Assembly: GCA_028290465.1 (NCBI GenBank)
Contig: JAQGJU010000029.1
Coordinates: forward strand, 1 to 40,318
DNA: 40,318 nucleotides
Source: Xanthobacteraceae bacterium
GTDB taxonomy: Bacteria > Pseudomonadota > Alphaproteobacteria > Rhizobiales > Xanthobacteraceae
Reading direction: 5' to 3'
The notes below the pieces were generated by a model. It had not been told where the DNA came from. It worked only from the letters and a program-made list of their open reading frames with translations, and did no database searches. The position numbers were made by a program, and so were the translations under genes. Below, one piece after another: positions 10,350 through 17,590 of this stretch (its first letter is position 1; each line of letters starts with the position of its first letter).

Positions 10350-10448
10350 TCAGTGGAAGTAAACCCCGACCACGTTGAAGGTCAGCTCGGTGCACAGGAA
10401 CAGCAGATTCACGCAGGCTACGGCGAGAACGATTCTGGCTGGCCACAT
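10350..10448 (-). CDS. 32-residue membrane micro-protein
   Basis: A 32-codon frame with AGGAGC ahead of its ATG at 10448. The protein begins MWPARIVLAVACVNLLF and forms a single helix over about residues 5-29, with two Cys residues, one Glu (ELTFN) and a terminal VYFH. It lies 36 bases after the 73-residue protein and 46 bases before the 40-residue one, in the same direction. I do not recognise a family. It is too short for routine gene finders, but the well-placed ribosome binding site and hydrophobic composition support it. Confidence 0.55.
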   Translation of the reverse strand: MWPARIVLAVACVNLLFLCTELTFNVVGVYFH

Positions 10449-10484
10449 GTCTGGCTCCTGTCGTCTGATGCCTATGTTTACCGT

Positions 10485-10706
10485 CTACAGCCGCCCGGGC
10501 CCGAGCCCGCCCCAGAACATCGCCATGTAGTACATCGCCCAGAAGAACAGCACGAAGTACACCACGAGAAGCCACAGCGGGATGTAGCCGACCCGCGCCT
10601 GAATGTGGCCGCCCGCATAGTCTTCCATTTCCGGATGCGAACTCTCACGAACGTATAGATCTGGATGCACCGGACTGTTCGGATCGCTGTTCTGCAGTTC
10701 CGACAT
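10485..10706 (-). CDS. 73-residue single-pass membrane protein of oxidase operon
   Basis: The ATG at 10706 has AAAGGGAGGT upstream, which fixes the start; the frame remains open to 10802 but without such a site. The protein has a hydrophilic N-terminal half (about 1-38, with HPDLYVRESSHPEMEDY) and one helix of about 25 residues (YIPLWLLVVYFVLFFWAMYY) followed by MFWGGLGPGRL. The aromatic-rich helix suggests a small oxidase subunit. I cannot place it in a named family. Its first 62 bases overlap the end of the CcoS-like gene in a different frame. Confidence 0.75.
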   Translation of the reverse strand: MSELQNSDPNSPVHPDLYVRESSHPEMEDYAGGHIQARVGYIPLWLLVVYFVLFFWAMYYMAMFWGGLGPGRL

Positions 10707-10857
10707 CGCCGACCTCCCTTTGAAAGAATCTGAGCGCAACGTCGTCGGCTCCCCGGAACGCTCCCGAGAACACGCCCCAGACAAAGATGGCCAGCGCCCC
10801 AAGGCTCATCATCAGAGCGGCGAGATACGGCCCCACGATTTCGAAATAGATGGTCAT
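10645..10857 (-). CDS. ccoS: CcoS/FixS-like cbb3 oxidase maturation protein
   Basis: A 70-residue protein: a single helix at about 8-30 (YLAALMMSLGALAIFVWGVF) followed directly by SGAFRGADDVALRFF. This matches the CcoS signature, in which a helix ending FxWAxxSGQFDD is followed by a short acidic stretch. CcoS proteins are needed for cofactor insertion into cbb3 oxidase, with the CcoI pump. Its ATG overlaps the stop of the fused CcoO-CcoP gene (ATGA). The last 20 or so residues extend beyond the usual family core and are encoded over the start of the next gene in another frame. Confidence 0.7.
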   Translation of the reverse strand: MTIYFEIVGPYLAALMMSLGALAIFVWGVFSGAFRGADDVALRFFQREVGDVGTAEQRSEQSGASRSIRS

Positions 10858-12566
10858 TTCGGTTGCTCCGTGGAGGCCGAAGACGATGGCGCCGTTGCGC
10901 CATCCGCGTTGTCGGCGACGGTAGTGTTCGGCATGGTCATGTTCGGCGTACCGGCGCGCACGCGGCCGCCCGGCACATAGGCCTTGTCGGGCGTGCCGGC
11001 TTCCAGCGCCGTATCGTTCAGCGCCGTCTTGTCGGCGGGCGCGATCGACAAGGGTTGGCCGGTCAGCGGGTCCTTGAAAGCCGACAGTGCGAGCACGTAA
11101 TAGGCTAGCGCCCAGCGGTCCTCGTCCGGGAAGGCATCGCGGAACGACGGCATCGGCGTCCCGCTGAGCCCCGTCGTCATGGTGCGGAAGATATCCTCGA
11201 CATTCGGGCCGGACTTGAACTGACCGCTGGTCAGATCGGCGGGCGGGATCGGGAATCCGCTGTCGTCCTTCAGGCCGGCGGCCTTTTCGCCATCGCCCTT
11301 GCCGGTTTGGCCGTGGCACTCCCAGCATTTTGCCGCCTGCCAGACTTCGGCGCCGCGCGCGAGAATCTGTTGCGTTGGCGGCGGCGGCTTTGGAATATAC
11401 AGCGGCGCGCCCGGCGGCTCCTCCTTGAAGAACGCGTAGGGCTTGGCCGGATTGGAGCGATCGACCGCCAGTTCGTATTTGATGTATTGGACGACGGCGA
11501 GCCGGTCGTTCAGCGGCAGTTCGTACCAGGCCGGCATCGCGGTGCCACGGACGCCGCGCGTAATCGTACGCAGCAGATCGCCGTCGGTCGGCACCGGTTC
11601 CTTGGTGAGGCGGAACTTGAACACCGACGCGGTGAAATTGCGCGGCCGCTGCTTGTACATGAAGGTCGCGGCCGGACCGTTGCCATCGCCGGTGACACCA
11701 TGGCAGCCGAGGCAGCGGCGCTCATAGACTTCCTTGCCGTAGCCGATCCATTCGTCCGAGCGCGGCAACGTTGCGTCCATCACTTCGAGCTGCTGCGGCT
11801 CGAACAGGTCGCGCCACTTACCCCGGTTCATGCCGAGCTTCTGGACGTAGGCGATCAGACCTTCGAGCTCCTTGGTCTCGACAGCCAGCTTGACCGCGTT
11901 GCCGGCAAACTCCTTGTTCGGCGTCCAGACGATCGGCATCTTGCCGCGCGCCAGCAGCGGCACGAACAGCAGCCCGTCGGCATTCGGCGTCAGCTTGAAC
12001 TGGTCCTTGGAGGCGAAATCGAACATCCGCTCGGTAACCGGAGTCTTCTCCAGCGTCTTATTGCCGGCGCCGTCATCGACGATGTTGACCGGCTGCTTCG
12101 GATTGTCGAACAGCCCGCGATACGGCGCCATCACCGAGTCCGGCGACAGCAGCCGCGCATTCCAGAAATGCGCCAGATGCCACTCGTCGCTGTATTTGAG
12201 ACCGACCCGCATCAGATCCGGCCCGATGCGCCGTGTGCCGAACAGATGCGGAATGTCGAAGGCGTATTCGCCAGCTTCGGTGACCGGCCCCCAGCGGCGC
12301 GTCTCGCCGGTCACCGGGCGCACATATTGCGAATGGCAGTACCAGCAGCCTTCGCGCAGATACACGTCGCGGCCGAGCTGCTGCGTCGGCGTATATTGGG
12401 TGGCTTCGCTGACCATCCATTTGAGCTGGCCGAAATCGTTGCGCACCACCGAGGTGACCGTGGCGGTGCGCGCCGTCGGCTCGACGAACGGCAGGATGCC
12501 CTGGGTGATGAGGGCCAGGAAGAAGAACGCGACCCCCGCGACTAGTGCGACGAAACGGGCGCTCAT
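10854..12566 (-). CDS. ccoO: three-haem CcoO-CcoP fusion subunit of cbb3-type oxidase
   Basis: A 570-residue protein. Residues 1-25 are a membrane anchor. Next is a CcoO/FixO-like monohaem domain: CWYCH at 74-78, RRIGPDLMRVGLKYSDEWH at 112-130, and SVMAPY near 144 with the axial Met. Two further cytochrome c domains follow with CLGCH at 285-289 and CWECH at 414-418, each with a downstream Met ligand (TAMPAW, TPMPSF), and a Pro/Ala/Ser-rich tail. In standard oxidases the mono- and dihaem proteins are separate (CcoO and CcoP); here one chain holds all three haems, and the CcoP anchor helix is missing. The ATG at 12566 overlaps the ccoN stop by four bases. Confidence 0.92.
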   Translation of the reverse strand: MSARFVALVAGVAFFFLALITQGILPFVEPTARTATVTSVVRNDFGQLKWMVSEATQYTPTQQLGRDVYLREGCWYCHSQYVRPVTGETRRWGPVTEAGEYAFDIPHLFGTRRIGPDLMRVGLKYSDEWHLAHFWNARLLSPDSVMAPYRGLFDNPKQPVNIVDDGAGNKTLEKTPVTERMFDFASKDQFKLTPNADGLLFVPLLARGKMPIVWTPNKEFAGNAVKLAVETKELEGLIAYVQKLGMNRGKWRDLFEPQQLEVMDATLPRSDEWIGYGKEVYERRCLGCHGVTGDGNGPAATFMYKQRPRNFTASVFKFRLTKEPVPTDGDLLRTITRGVRGTAMPAWYELPLNDRLAVVQYIKYELAVDRSNPAKPYAFFKEEPPGAPLYIPKPPPPTQQILARGAEVWQAAKCWECHGQTGKGDGEKAAGLKDDSGFPIPPADLTSGQFKSGPNVEDIFRTMTTGLSGTPMPSFRDAFPDEDRWALAYYVLALSAFKDPLTGQPLSIAPADKTALNDTALEAGTPDKAYVPGGRVRAGTPNMTMPNTTVADNADGATAPSSSASTEQPK

Positions 12567-14026
12567 CGCACCGGCCCTCCGGCTGGTACAGGGATCGGTC
12601 CACCGGACGGCGACGGCCGCGGCATCGGCCGCGCCTGCACGGCGACCGCCGGTGCGGTCAGCGCCGTCATCATCAGGTTGAACACCAGCAGCGACATGCC
12701 GATGTCCATGCTGATGCCGGACAATGTGCGTATCAGCCAATACGGCTTCATCCACACCAGGCTATCCAGCCACTCGACGCCGTTCATCCACTGGAAGCCC
12801 TGGTTCAGGCCGCCGGCGGTCAGCACCAGCCCCATCACCGTGATGCCGACGGTGATCAGCCAGAACGACCAGTTGCCGAGATGGAACGACCACAGCTCGC
12901 GGCGGAAGCAGCGCGGCCAGACATAGACCAGGCCGCCGATCGCCCAGACCACAAAGGTGCCGAACACCGTGAGGTGCGAATGCGAGATCACGAAATCGGT
13001 GAAATGGGTCGGGCGCTGGATGACGCGCAGCGCCTCGGTCGATCCCTGGAAGCAGCCGACCAGATACATCAGCGCGCCCATGATCAGGAACTTCGCCGGC
13101 AGGTTCTTGCCGAACTCATGCCACTTGCCGGTCATGGTGCCGAAGAAGTTCACCAGCACGGTCCAGACCGGAATGATCAGCAGCATCGAGGTGATGATCG
13201 CCAGCGTCTCGGCCCAGTCGGCGATCGGGCTGTAGAGATAGTGATGAATGCCGACGAACGGATAGAACAGCGCCAGCGACCAGAAGCCGACCAAAGATAG
13301 TTTATGGGCGAACAGCGGATTCTTCGCGCTCACCGGCAGGAAATAATAGATTATCACATAGCCGGCGGGCGTCAGCCACAGCCCGACAATGTAGTGGATG
13401 TACAGGCCGTGGAACGCCGCGCTGTTGATGCCCGCGATCGTGTACGGCAGAATGAAGCTGCCGAGGATCAGATTCATCGTCGTCCAGACGAAGGCTGAGA
13501 TCAGGTACCATAGCGCCACGTACAGCGCCGGTTCGAGACGCTGGCCGATGGTGATCAGGAACTGCGCGGTCGCCGCCGCCACTACGATGAACATCGGAAT
13601 TTCGGCGAACAGCGGCATTTCGCCGGCCTCCAGGCCGTGATTGTCGCCGATCAACAACCCGCCGAGGCCGAGCAGCACGCTGATGTTCCAGACAAAGGCC
13701 AGCGGCACGCCCGACCACGGCCACACCACGCGCACGCCGCACAGGCGCGGCACCAGATAATAACAAAGCCCGATGAACAGCGTCGAGAAAGCACCCAGGA
13801 TCACGCCATTGACGTGAACCGGCCGTAGTCGACCGAAGGTCAGGCTGAGACTGCTGCCGAGATAATCAGGATAATTGAAGGTGCTGGAAATCATCACGCC
13901 GACCGACGGCGTCAGCATCAGCCACACCATGCCGAAGTAAAGCCACGTGCGCACCACGCGCCAGTCCACCAGATCGTCCAGATCGATGTTGGCGAACGGA
14001 CCCCGCAACCCTTGCGTTTCGGCCAT
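12563..14026 (-). CDS. ccoN: cbb3-type cytochrome c oxidase catalytic subunit I
   Basis: A 487-residue, 12-helix haem-copper oxidase subunit. Visible ligands are His71 (RPVHVN, low-spin haem b), CuB ligands His211 (YIHYIVG) and His261-His262 (GIHHYLYSPIADWAETL), and His349/His351 (ISHSH, high-spin and low-spin haems). The YYFLP stretch at 227-231 aligns with the MYYFVP helix that holds the cross-linked Tyr of CcoN. It therefore looks like a true O2 reductase, not an NO reductase. A deviation is FQG at 326-328 where CcoN normally has FEG. GGGGGAGAA precedes the ATG at 14026; the frame upstream to 14140 is non-coding. Confidence 0.93.
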   Translation of the reverse strand: MAETQGLRGPFANIDLDDLVDWRVVRTWLYFGMVWLMLTPSVGVMISSTFNYPDYLGSSLSLTFGRLRPVHVNGVILGAFSTLFIGLCYYLVPRLCGVRVVWPWSGVPLAFVWNISVLLGLGGLLIGDNHGLEAGEMPLFAEIPMFIVVAAATAQFLITIGQRLEPALYVALWYLISAFVWTTMNLILGSFILPYTIAGINSAAFHGLYIHYIVGLWLTPAGYVIIYYFLPVSAKNPLFAHKLSLVGFWSLALFYPFVGIHHYLYSPIADWAETLAIITSMLLIIPVWTVLVNFFGTMTGKWHEFGKNLPAKFLIMGALMYLVGCFQGSTEALRVIQRPTHFTDFVISHSHLTVFGTFVVWAIGGLVYVWPRCFRRELWSFHLGNWSFWLITVGITVMGLVLTAGGLNQGFQWMNGVEWLDSLVWMKPYWLIRTLSGISMDIGMSLLVFNLMMTALTAPAVAVQARPMPRPSPSGGPIPVPAGGPVR

Positions 14027-14150
14027 GGCGTTCTCCCCCTTGCCAAGCGTCTTCTTGACAGGCGCCGTCAGCGAACCGCGCACCGCCTGTAGTATTCTTG
14101 CGAGCCTTGCCGTCGGCCCTTTCTTGTTTTTATGGCGCACCTTTCATGAC

Positions 14151-14181
14151 CGGCTCGCGCACGAACCGCGTACGCGAGCCG
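14151..14181. other. intra-operon hairpin between cytochrome c and ccoN
   Basis: Perfect 9-bp inverted repeat CGGCTCGCG / CGCGAGCCG with a 13-base loop, in the 190-base gap after the monohaem cytochrome gene (minus strand). There is no adjacent U-tract, so it is a weak terminator at best. It may attenuate or protect a processed mRNA end and so set the ratio of head genes to oxidase genes. Confidence 0.5.
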
Positions 14182-14216
14182 ACAGCTTCATGTCGCCGAA
14201 AACTTATCGGCAAAGA

Positions 14217-14681
14217 CTAGTACCGCCCCGGAATCAACACCGATCCGGTGTTGGACCAGTAGATGTAGGCCTCCAGCGCCTTCATCGCGTCAGAGTCCGA
14301 CTCGATCTTCTCGCCCTGGTTCGGCTTCTCGATGCACCAGTTGATCATGTCGCGCAGCGTTGCGAATTTGGCCATCTGCGCCTGGAATTTGGGGAACGTA
14401 TGGGGATGGGTATCGGCCGTCATCGGATGGCACATCGCGCACGCCATCCCGGTGGCCGTGAGCTTCACGCCCATCTGCTTGGCGATCGCATCGTCGCCAT
14501 GGAACAGGAGGTCACCCTTGCGGACTTCCTCCATCAGTGCGTCCTGATAGGCCTTGAGTTGCTGTGCCGTTACCGGGTCCTTGTGCGCGCTGGCCGGACC
14601 GACCAGCACCGCAACCGTCGCGAGGACACTTAGCGCCGAGGCGCCGGCCAGAGCGACGAGAAAACGCTTTCGAGCGGTCAT
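14217..14681 (-). CDS. exported monohaem cytochrome c
   Basis: A 154-residue protein with a signal peptide (basic MTARKRF, hydrophobic stretch to PASAHK near residue 33) and one haem site CAMCH in the middle, followed by HPMTADTHPHTFPKFQ. The C-terminal stretch MINWCIEKPNQGE-DSDAMKALEAYIYW resembles the end of SoxA/TsdA-type cytochromes and holds a further Cys. It is probably the periplasmic electron donor to, or partner of, the oxidase. GGGAGGA lies upstream of the ATG at 14681, 13 bases after the phosphoesterase stop. Family placement beyond class I-like cytochrome c is tentative. Confidence 0.8.
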   Translation of the reverse strand: MTARKRFLVALAGASALSVLATVAVLVGPASAHKDPVTAQQLKAYQDALMEEVRKGDLLFHGDDAIAKQMGVKLTATGMACAMCHPMTADTHPHTFPKFQAQMAKFATLRDMINWCIEKPNQGEKIESDSDAMKALEAYIYWSNTGSVLIPGRY

Positions 14682-14694
14682 GGCGGGTTCCTCC

Positions 14695-15828
14695 CTAGTA
14701 GGGATACATGTTGTCGGCGATGCGCGGCCGCAGGATCTCGGGGATGTTGGCGAACGAGTCCTCGACCGACTGCGCGAACACTTCCTTTCGTCCCCACATG
14801 ACGTATTCGGTGTCGACCTTGTCCTGCGCGCTGACGCTCCACGGGCTCCAGCCGACCCCGTCATAGGGATCGCCGGGATCGACACGGATCATCGGCCGGG
14901 TCAGCTTGGGCACGCCTTCCGGCGCATAGGGCCACGGCCACGACGTCGCCAGCATGCCGATCGAGCGCATGGTGCCGATTTCGTTGTACAGCACCTGATG
15001 CACGTGACCGTGAATGTTGGTGACCTTGGTGTAGGGCTTGAGCACCTCGTTGACGTCGCGCCAGTCGCGCACCCAGAAATTCCACGGCGGATAGTACTCG
15101 TACAGCGGATTGTGGCTGAAGATGATGACCGGCTTGCCGCGATCCCAGTTGGACAGCGTCTTCTGCAGCCAGTCGAGCTGATCGCGGCCGACACCCGCCC
15201 ACGGACCGGCAACGGTGCCGTCGAGCACCGACATGTGGTCCATACGCTCCTTCGGGCTCATCTTCTTCATCGACCAGTAGTCCGGCGCGCGGCTGATCGT
15301 ATCCAGGCCGACGAAGCGCACGCCCTTGTGGTCGAACGTCCAGTTCGCCTGGCCGAACAGTTCGCCCCACTTCTTGCCCATGTCGAGGTACCAGTCGTGC
15401 TCGCCCGGAATGTAGACCTTGCGGATCTTCACTTCCTTCAGCAATTCGACGCCGAGTTCGAGTTCCTCGACGGTGCCGAGTTGCGCCAGATCGCCGCCGA
15501 AGATCAAGAAGTCGGCCGGCGGGGTCATCGCCTGGACTTCCTTGACGGCCCGCACGGTTTTTTCGACAAAGCGCGTGTTGAGCGATTTCGGATAGAGATG
15601 GGTGTCCGAAATCCACGCGAACTTGAACGGCGCGTCGGCCGCGTTCGCGATGTCCAGCGTATTGAGCAGCGGCCACCAGGCGAAGGTCTCGGCCACCGTC
15701 GCCGCGCCGACCAGACAGGATCGGTGGATGAAGGTACGCCGCGTGATCTTCAGCGAAGGATCCGGTCGGGCCCCCGGCTGCTGGAGCACCGAAGCTATTT
15801 CGCGTCGGTCTTGCTCAAGCTCAGACAT
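14695..15828 (-). CDS. Tat-exported calcineurin-like metallophosphoesterase
   Basis: A 377-residue protein with an internal twin-arginine signal (TRRTFIHRSCLVGA, about residues 29-42) after a hydrophilic leader. The metallophosphoesterase set follows in order: SDTHLY (D-x-H), GGDLAQ, GEHDW in place of the usual GNHD, SHNPLYEY and GHVHQ. These residues bind two metals at a phosphoester-hydrolysing site. Replacement of Asn by Glu in GNHD is a change at a metal/substrate position. GGAGGAGGA lies upstream of the ATG. Its place between a cupredoxin and a cytochrome in an oxidase operon is unexpected; the substrate is unknown. Confidence 0.9.
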   Translation of the reverse strand: MSELEQDRREIASVLQQPGARPDPSLKITRRTFIHRSCLVGAATVAETFAWWPLLNTLDIANAADAPFKFAWISDTHLYPKSLNTRFVEKTVRAVKEVQAMTPPADFLIFGGDLAQLGTVEELELGVELLKEVKIRKVYIPGEHDWYLDMGKKWGELFGQANWTFDHKGVRFVGLDTISRAPDYWSMKKMSPKERMDHMSVLDGTVAGPWAGVGRDQLDWLQKTLSNWDRGKPVIIFSHNPLYEYYPPWNFWVRDWRDVNEVLKPYTKVTNIHGHVHQVLYNEIGTMRSIGMLATSWPWPYAPEGVPKLTRPMIRVDPGDPYDGVGWSPWSVSAQDKVDTEYVMWGRKEVFAQSVEDSFANIPEILRPRIADNMYPY

Positions 15829-15919
15829 AGGATTCCTCCTCCGATAAATCGGTTGCGGGCTTATTTCCTGTCCTGCATGCGCGGCCCAGACGGTCTCGCC
15901 GTCCGGTCATTGTTCTTGG

Positions 15920-16666
15920 TTATTTCTTTAGTTCGATTGCCAGATCCGTCGGCTTGCCAGCCGCCACCGTCACCGGCTGTTGCTTGAGGCCGGTGAACGG
16001 ATGCGCGACGACCAGCGTGTAATTTCCCGGCGGCACGTCCGCGATGTTGAACTTCCCGTCGGCGCTGGTCAGCGCGTAATACGGATTGTCGACGACGTAG
16101 ATCCAGCCTTCCATCCAGCCATGCGCGTCGCAATCGACGCGCACCGTGCCGGCCCGCGTCAGATCGACCGGAATGCGCTGGCCCTTGTTCGGCAGCGCCA
16201 GATTGAAGGCGGTGCGTTTGTCGTAATAGCCGTGGGTGTTGTGCAGCACCGGGTCATTGTTGACGACGTCGATCTTGCCCGGACGGATCACCTGCACGCT
16301 CGGCGTGAAGTCGCATTTGACGTTGTCGATCTCCGGCACCTTGGCGGCCGCCGGCCAGGGCTTTCCTTTGGCCACCTGGGTCAAGTAGATGACGACGTTC
16401 TGCGCGCCCTTGTCCGGTCCCACGATAACCAGAGGCTCATCGCGCGGCGCACCGCAGACCTCGACATCCTTGGTCGGAATGATTTTGCGCGTCGGCACCG
16501 TGCCGGGGAACGTCACTTTGCCGGCAATCGAGCCACCGCCGGCAACGGGACCTTCGGCGTAGCCTTGGCTTTGCGCGGGAGCGGCAAGAATCAGAGCGGC
16601 AAGCGGCGCGGCGACGAGGCCGGCCGCGACATTTGTGATGAGTCTGATACCCGGGCTGATGTTCAC
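15920..16666 (-). CDS. exported cupredoxin with carboxypeptidase-regulatory-like domain
   Basis: A 248-residue protein with a signal peptide (cleavage after APAQSQG near residue 35). The central domain has the blue-copper ligand pattern: NNDPVLHNTHGYY supplies the first His, and VDCDAHGWMEGW supplies C-x2-H-x2-M. The C-terminal part (DGKFNIADVPPGNYTLVV) is a carboxypeptidase-regulatory-like beta sandwich. This combination is often named methylamine-utilisation-like, but no methylamine genes are near. It likely carries electrons or copper in the periplasm. Start: a GTG at 16666 with GAAGGGA upstream; the signal peptide begins there. It is the first gene of the minus-strand oxidase operon. Confidence 0.82.
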   Translation of the reverse strand: MNISPGIRLITNVAAGLVAAPLAALILAAPAQSQGYAEGPVAGGGSIAGKVTFPGTVPTRKIIPTKDVEVCGAPRDEPLVIVGPDKGAQNVVIYLTQVAKGKPWPAAAKVPEIDNVKCDFTPSVQVIRPGKIDVVNNDPVLHNTHGYYDKRTAFNLALPNKGQRIPVDLTRAGTVRVDCDAHGWMEGWIYVVDNPYYALTSADGKFNIADVPPGNYTLVVAHPFTGLKQQPVTVAAGKPTDLAIELKK

Positions 16667-16744
16667 GGCAGTTCCCTTCTCTAGGCTGCACGCGGGGGGA
16701 ACCTGAAGCGTCGCCACAGCAGCACAAATCTGGAATGGTTAGAA

Positions 16745-16781
16745 ATCAGCATTGCTTGGCGCGACGTTAAGCAAAGCTGAT
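16745..16781. promoter_or_regulatory. 13-bp inverted repeat in divergent promoter region
   Basis: ATCAGCATTGCTT and AAGCAAAGCTGAT pair at 12 of 13 positions across an 11-base spacer. It lies in the 250-base gap between the cupredoxin gene (minus) and the SCO gene (plus), about 80 bases upstream of the former. It fits a regulator-binding site controlling both arms, though it could form an RNA hairpin. It is not an FNR/FixK box (TTGAT-N4-ATCAA). Confidence 0.5.
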
Positions 16782-16918
16782 GCGCCTTGCCGGCCGAAAT
16801 GGTGAACAATGCAATGGTGATGCGGCGCGAAATAAGGCCACGCGCAAACAGACGGACCAAAACGCTTCAAGTTCTAGACACGACATAGCAGACGGCTTCG
16901 TCAGAACAGGAGCCTTCG

Positions 16919-17590
16919 ATGTCTCGTCGGGATGTCATAGGTTACGTTCCAAGTTTTCGACTGCAGCGCTTCCGACTGCACATTCTTTGCCTCGTCGCGG
17001 CGGCGATGTGGCTGGTGGCTGCGTCGGTTACGCGAGCGGCAGCGCCAGTGACTGTCGGCGGCCCGTTCACGCTGACCGCGCCCAACGGCACGGCCGTGAC
17101 AGATCAGACCTATCGGGGCAGATGGCTGCTGGTGTTCTTCGGTTATACGTTCTGCCCCAACACCTGTCCGACGACGCTGCTCGAGATCGCCACCACCTTG
17201 GAGAAGCTGGGCTCCGATGCCGAGCAACTTCAGGCGATCTTCATCACCATCGATCCGGCGCGCGATACGCCCAGCGTCCTGGCGGCATACACCGGATCGT
17301 TCGACAGCCGCATCGTCGGGCTCACCGGCACAGACGCGCAAATCGCCGACGTCGCAAAAGCCTATGGGGCCTACTATGCGGCGCACCAGAATGGGCCACG
17401 CGCTGACGACTACGTGATGGACCATGGGACCTATATTTATTTGATGAATCCGCAGGGAAACTTCGTGCGCGCTTTCGATGCCGACACGGGGGGCGAGCAC
17501 ATCGCGAAATCGGTGCGCGAAGCCATAAAACGCGACCGGAGAGGAGCTGTTCATGACCGTTCGGGGGCCATGCGGGGCGGCACATTGTGA
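16919..17590 (+). CDS. senC: SCO1/SenC-type copper chaperone
   Basis: A 223-residue thioredoxin-fold protein with an N-terminal membrane anchor or signal (about residues 21-41). The copper ligands are present: CPNTCP (C-x3-C) in [14 protein letters not shown], and the distal His in [23 protein letters not shown] is the typical family strand. SCO proteins deliver copper to oxidase copper sites, which matches the divergent oxidase operon. An AGGAGC site lies upstream of the ATG. The last 38 bases overlap the start of hemA, so the two are probably translated from one mRNA. Confidence 0.92.
   Translation: MSRRDVIGYVPSFRLQRFRLHILCLVAAAMWLVAASVTRAAAPVTVGGPFTLTAPNGTAVTDQTYRGRWLLVFFGYTFCPNTCPTTLLEIATTLEKLGSDAEQLQAIFITIDPARDTPSVLAAYTGSFDSRIVGLTGTDAQIADVAKAYGAYYAAHQNGPRADDYVMDHGTYIYLMNPQGNFVRAFDADTGGEHIAKSVREAIKRDRRGAVHDRSGAMRGGTL

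Noticed and set aside
11307..12545. 412-codon plus-strand frame opposite the three-haem subunit
   Set aside because: Antisense of a gene with three CxxCH sites; lacks any domain and is typical of GC-rich shadow frames.
12563..14026. CcoN as a nitric oxide reductase (NorB) relative
   Set aside because: The CuB histidines with CcoN-type HH and ADWAETL context, the aligned active-site Tyr helix and the CcoO/CcoS/FixI neighbours favour an O2-reducing cbb3 enzyme.
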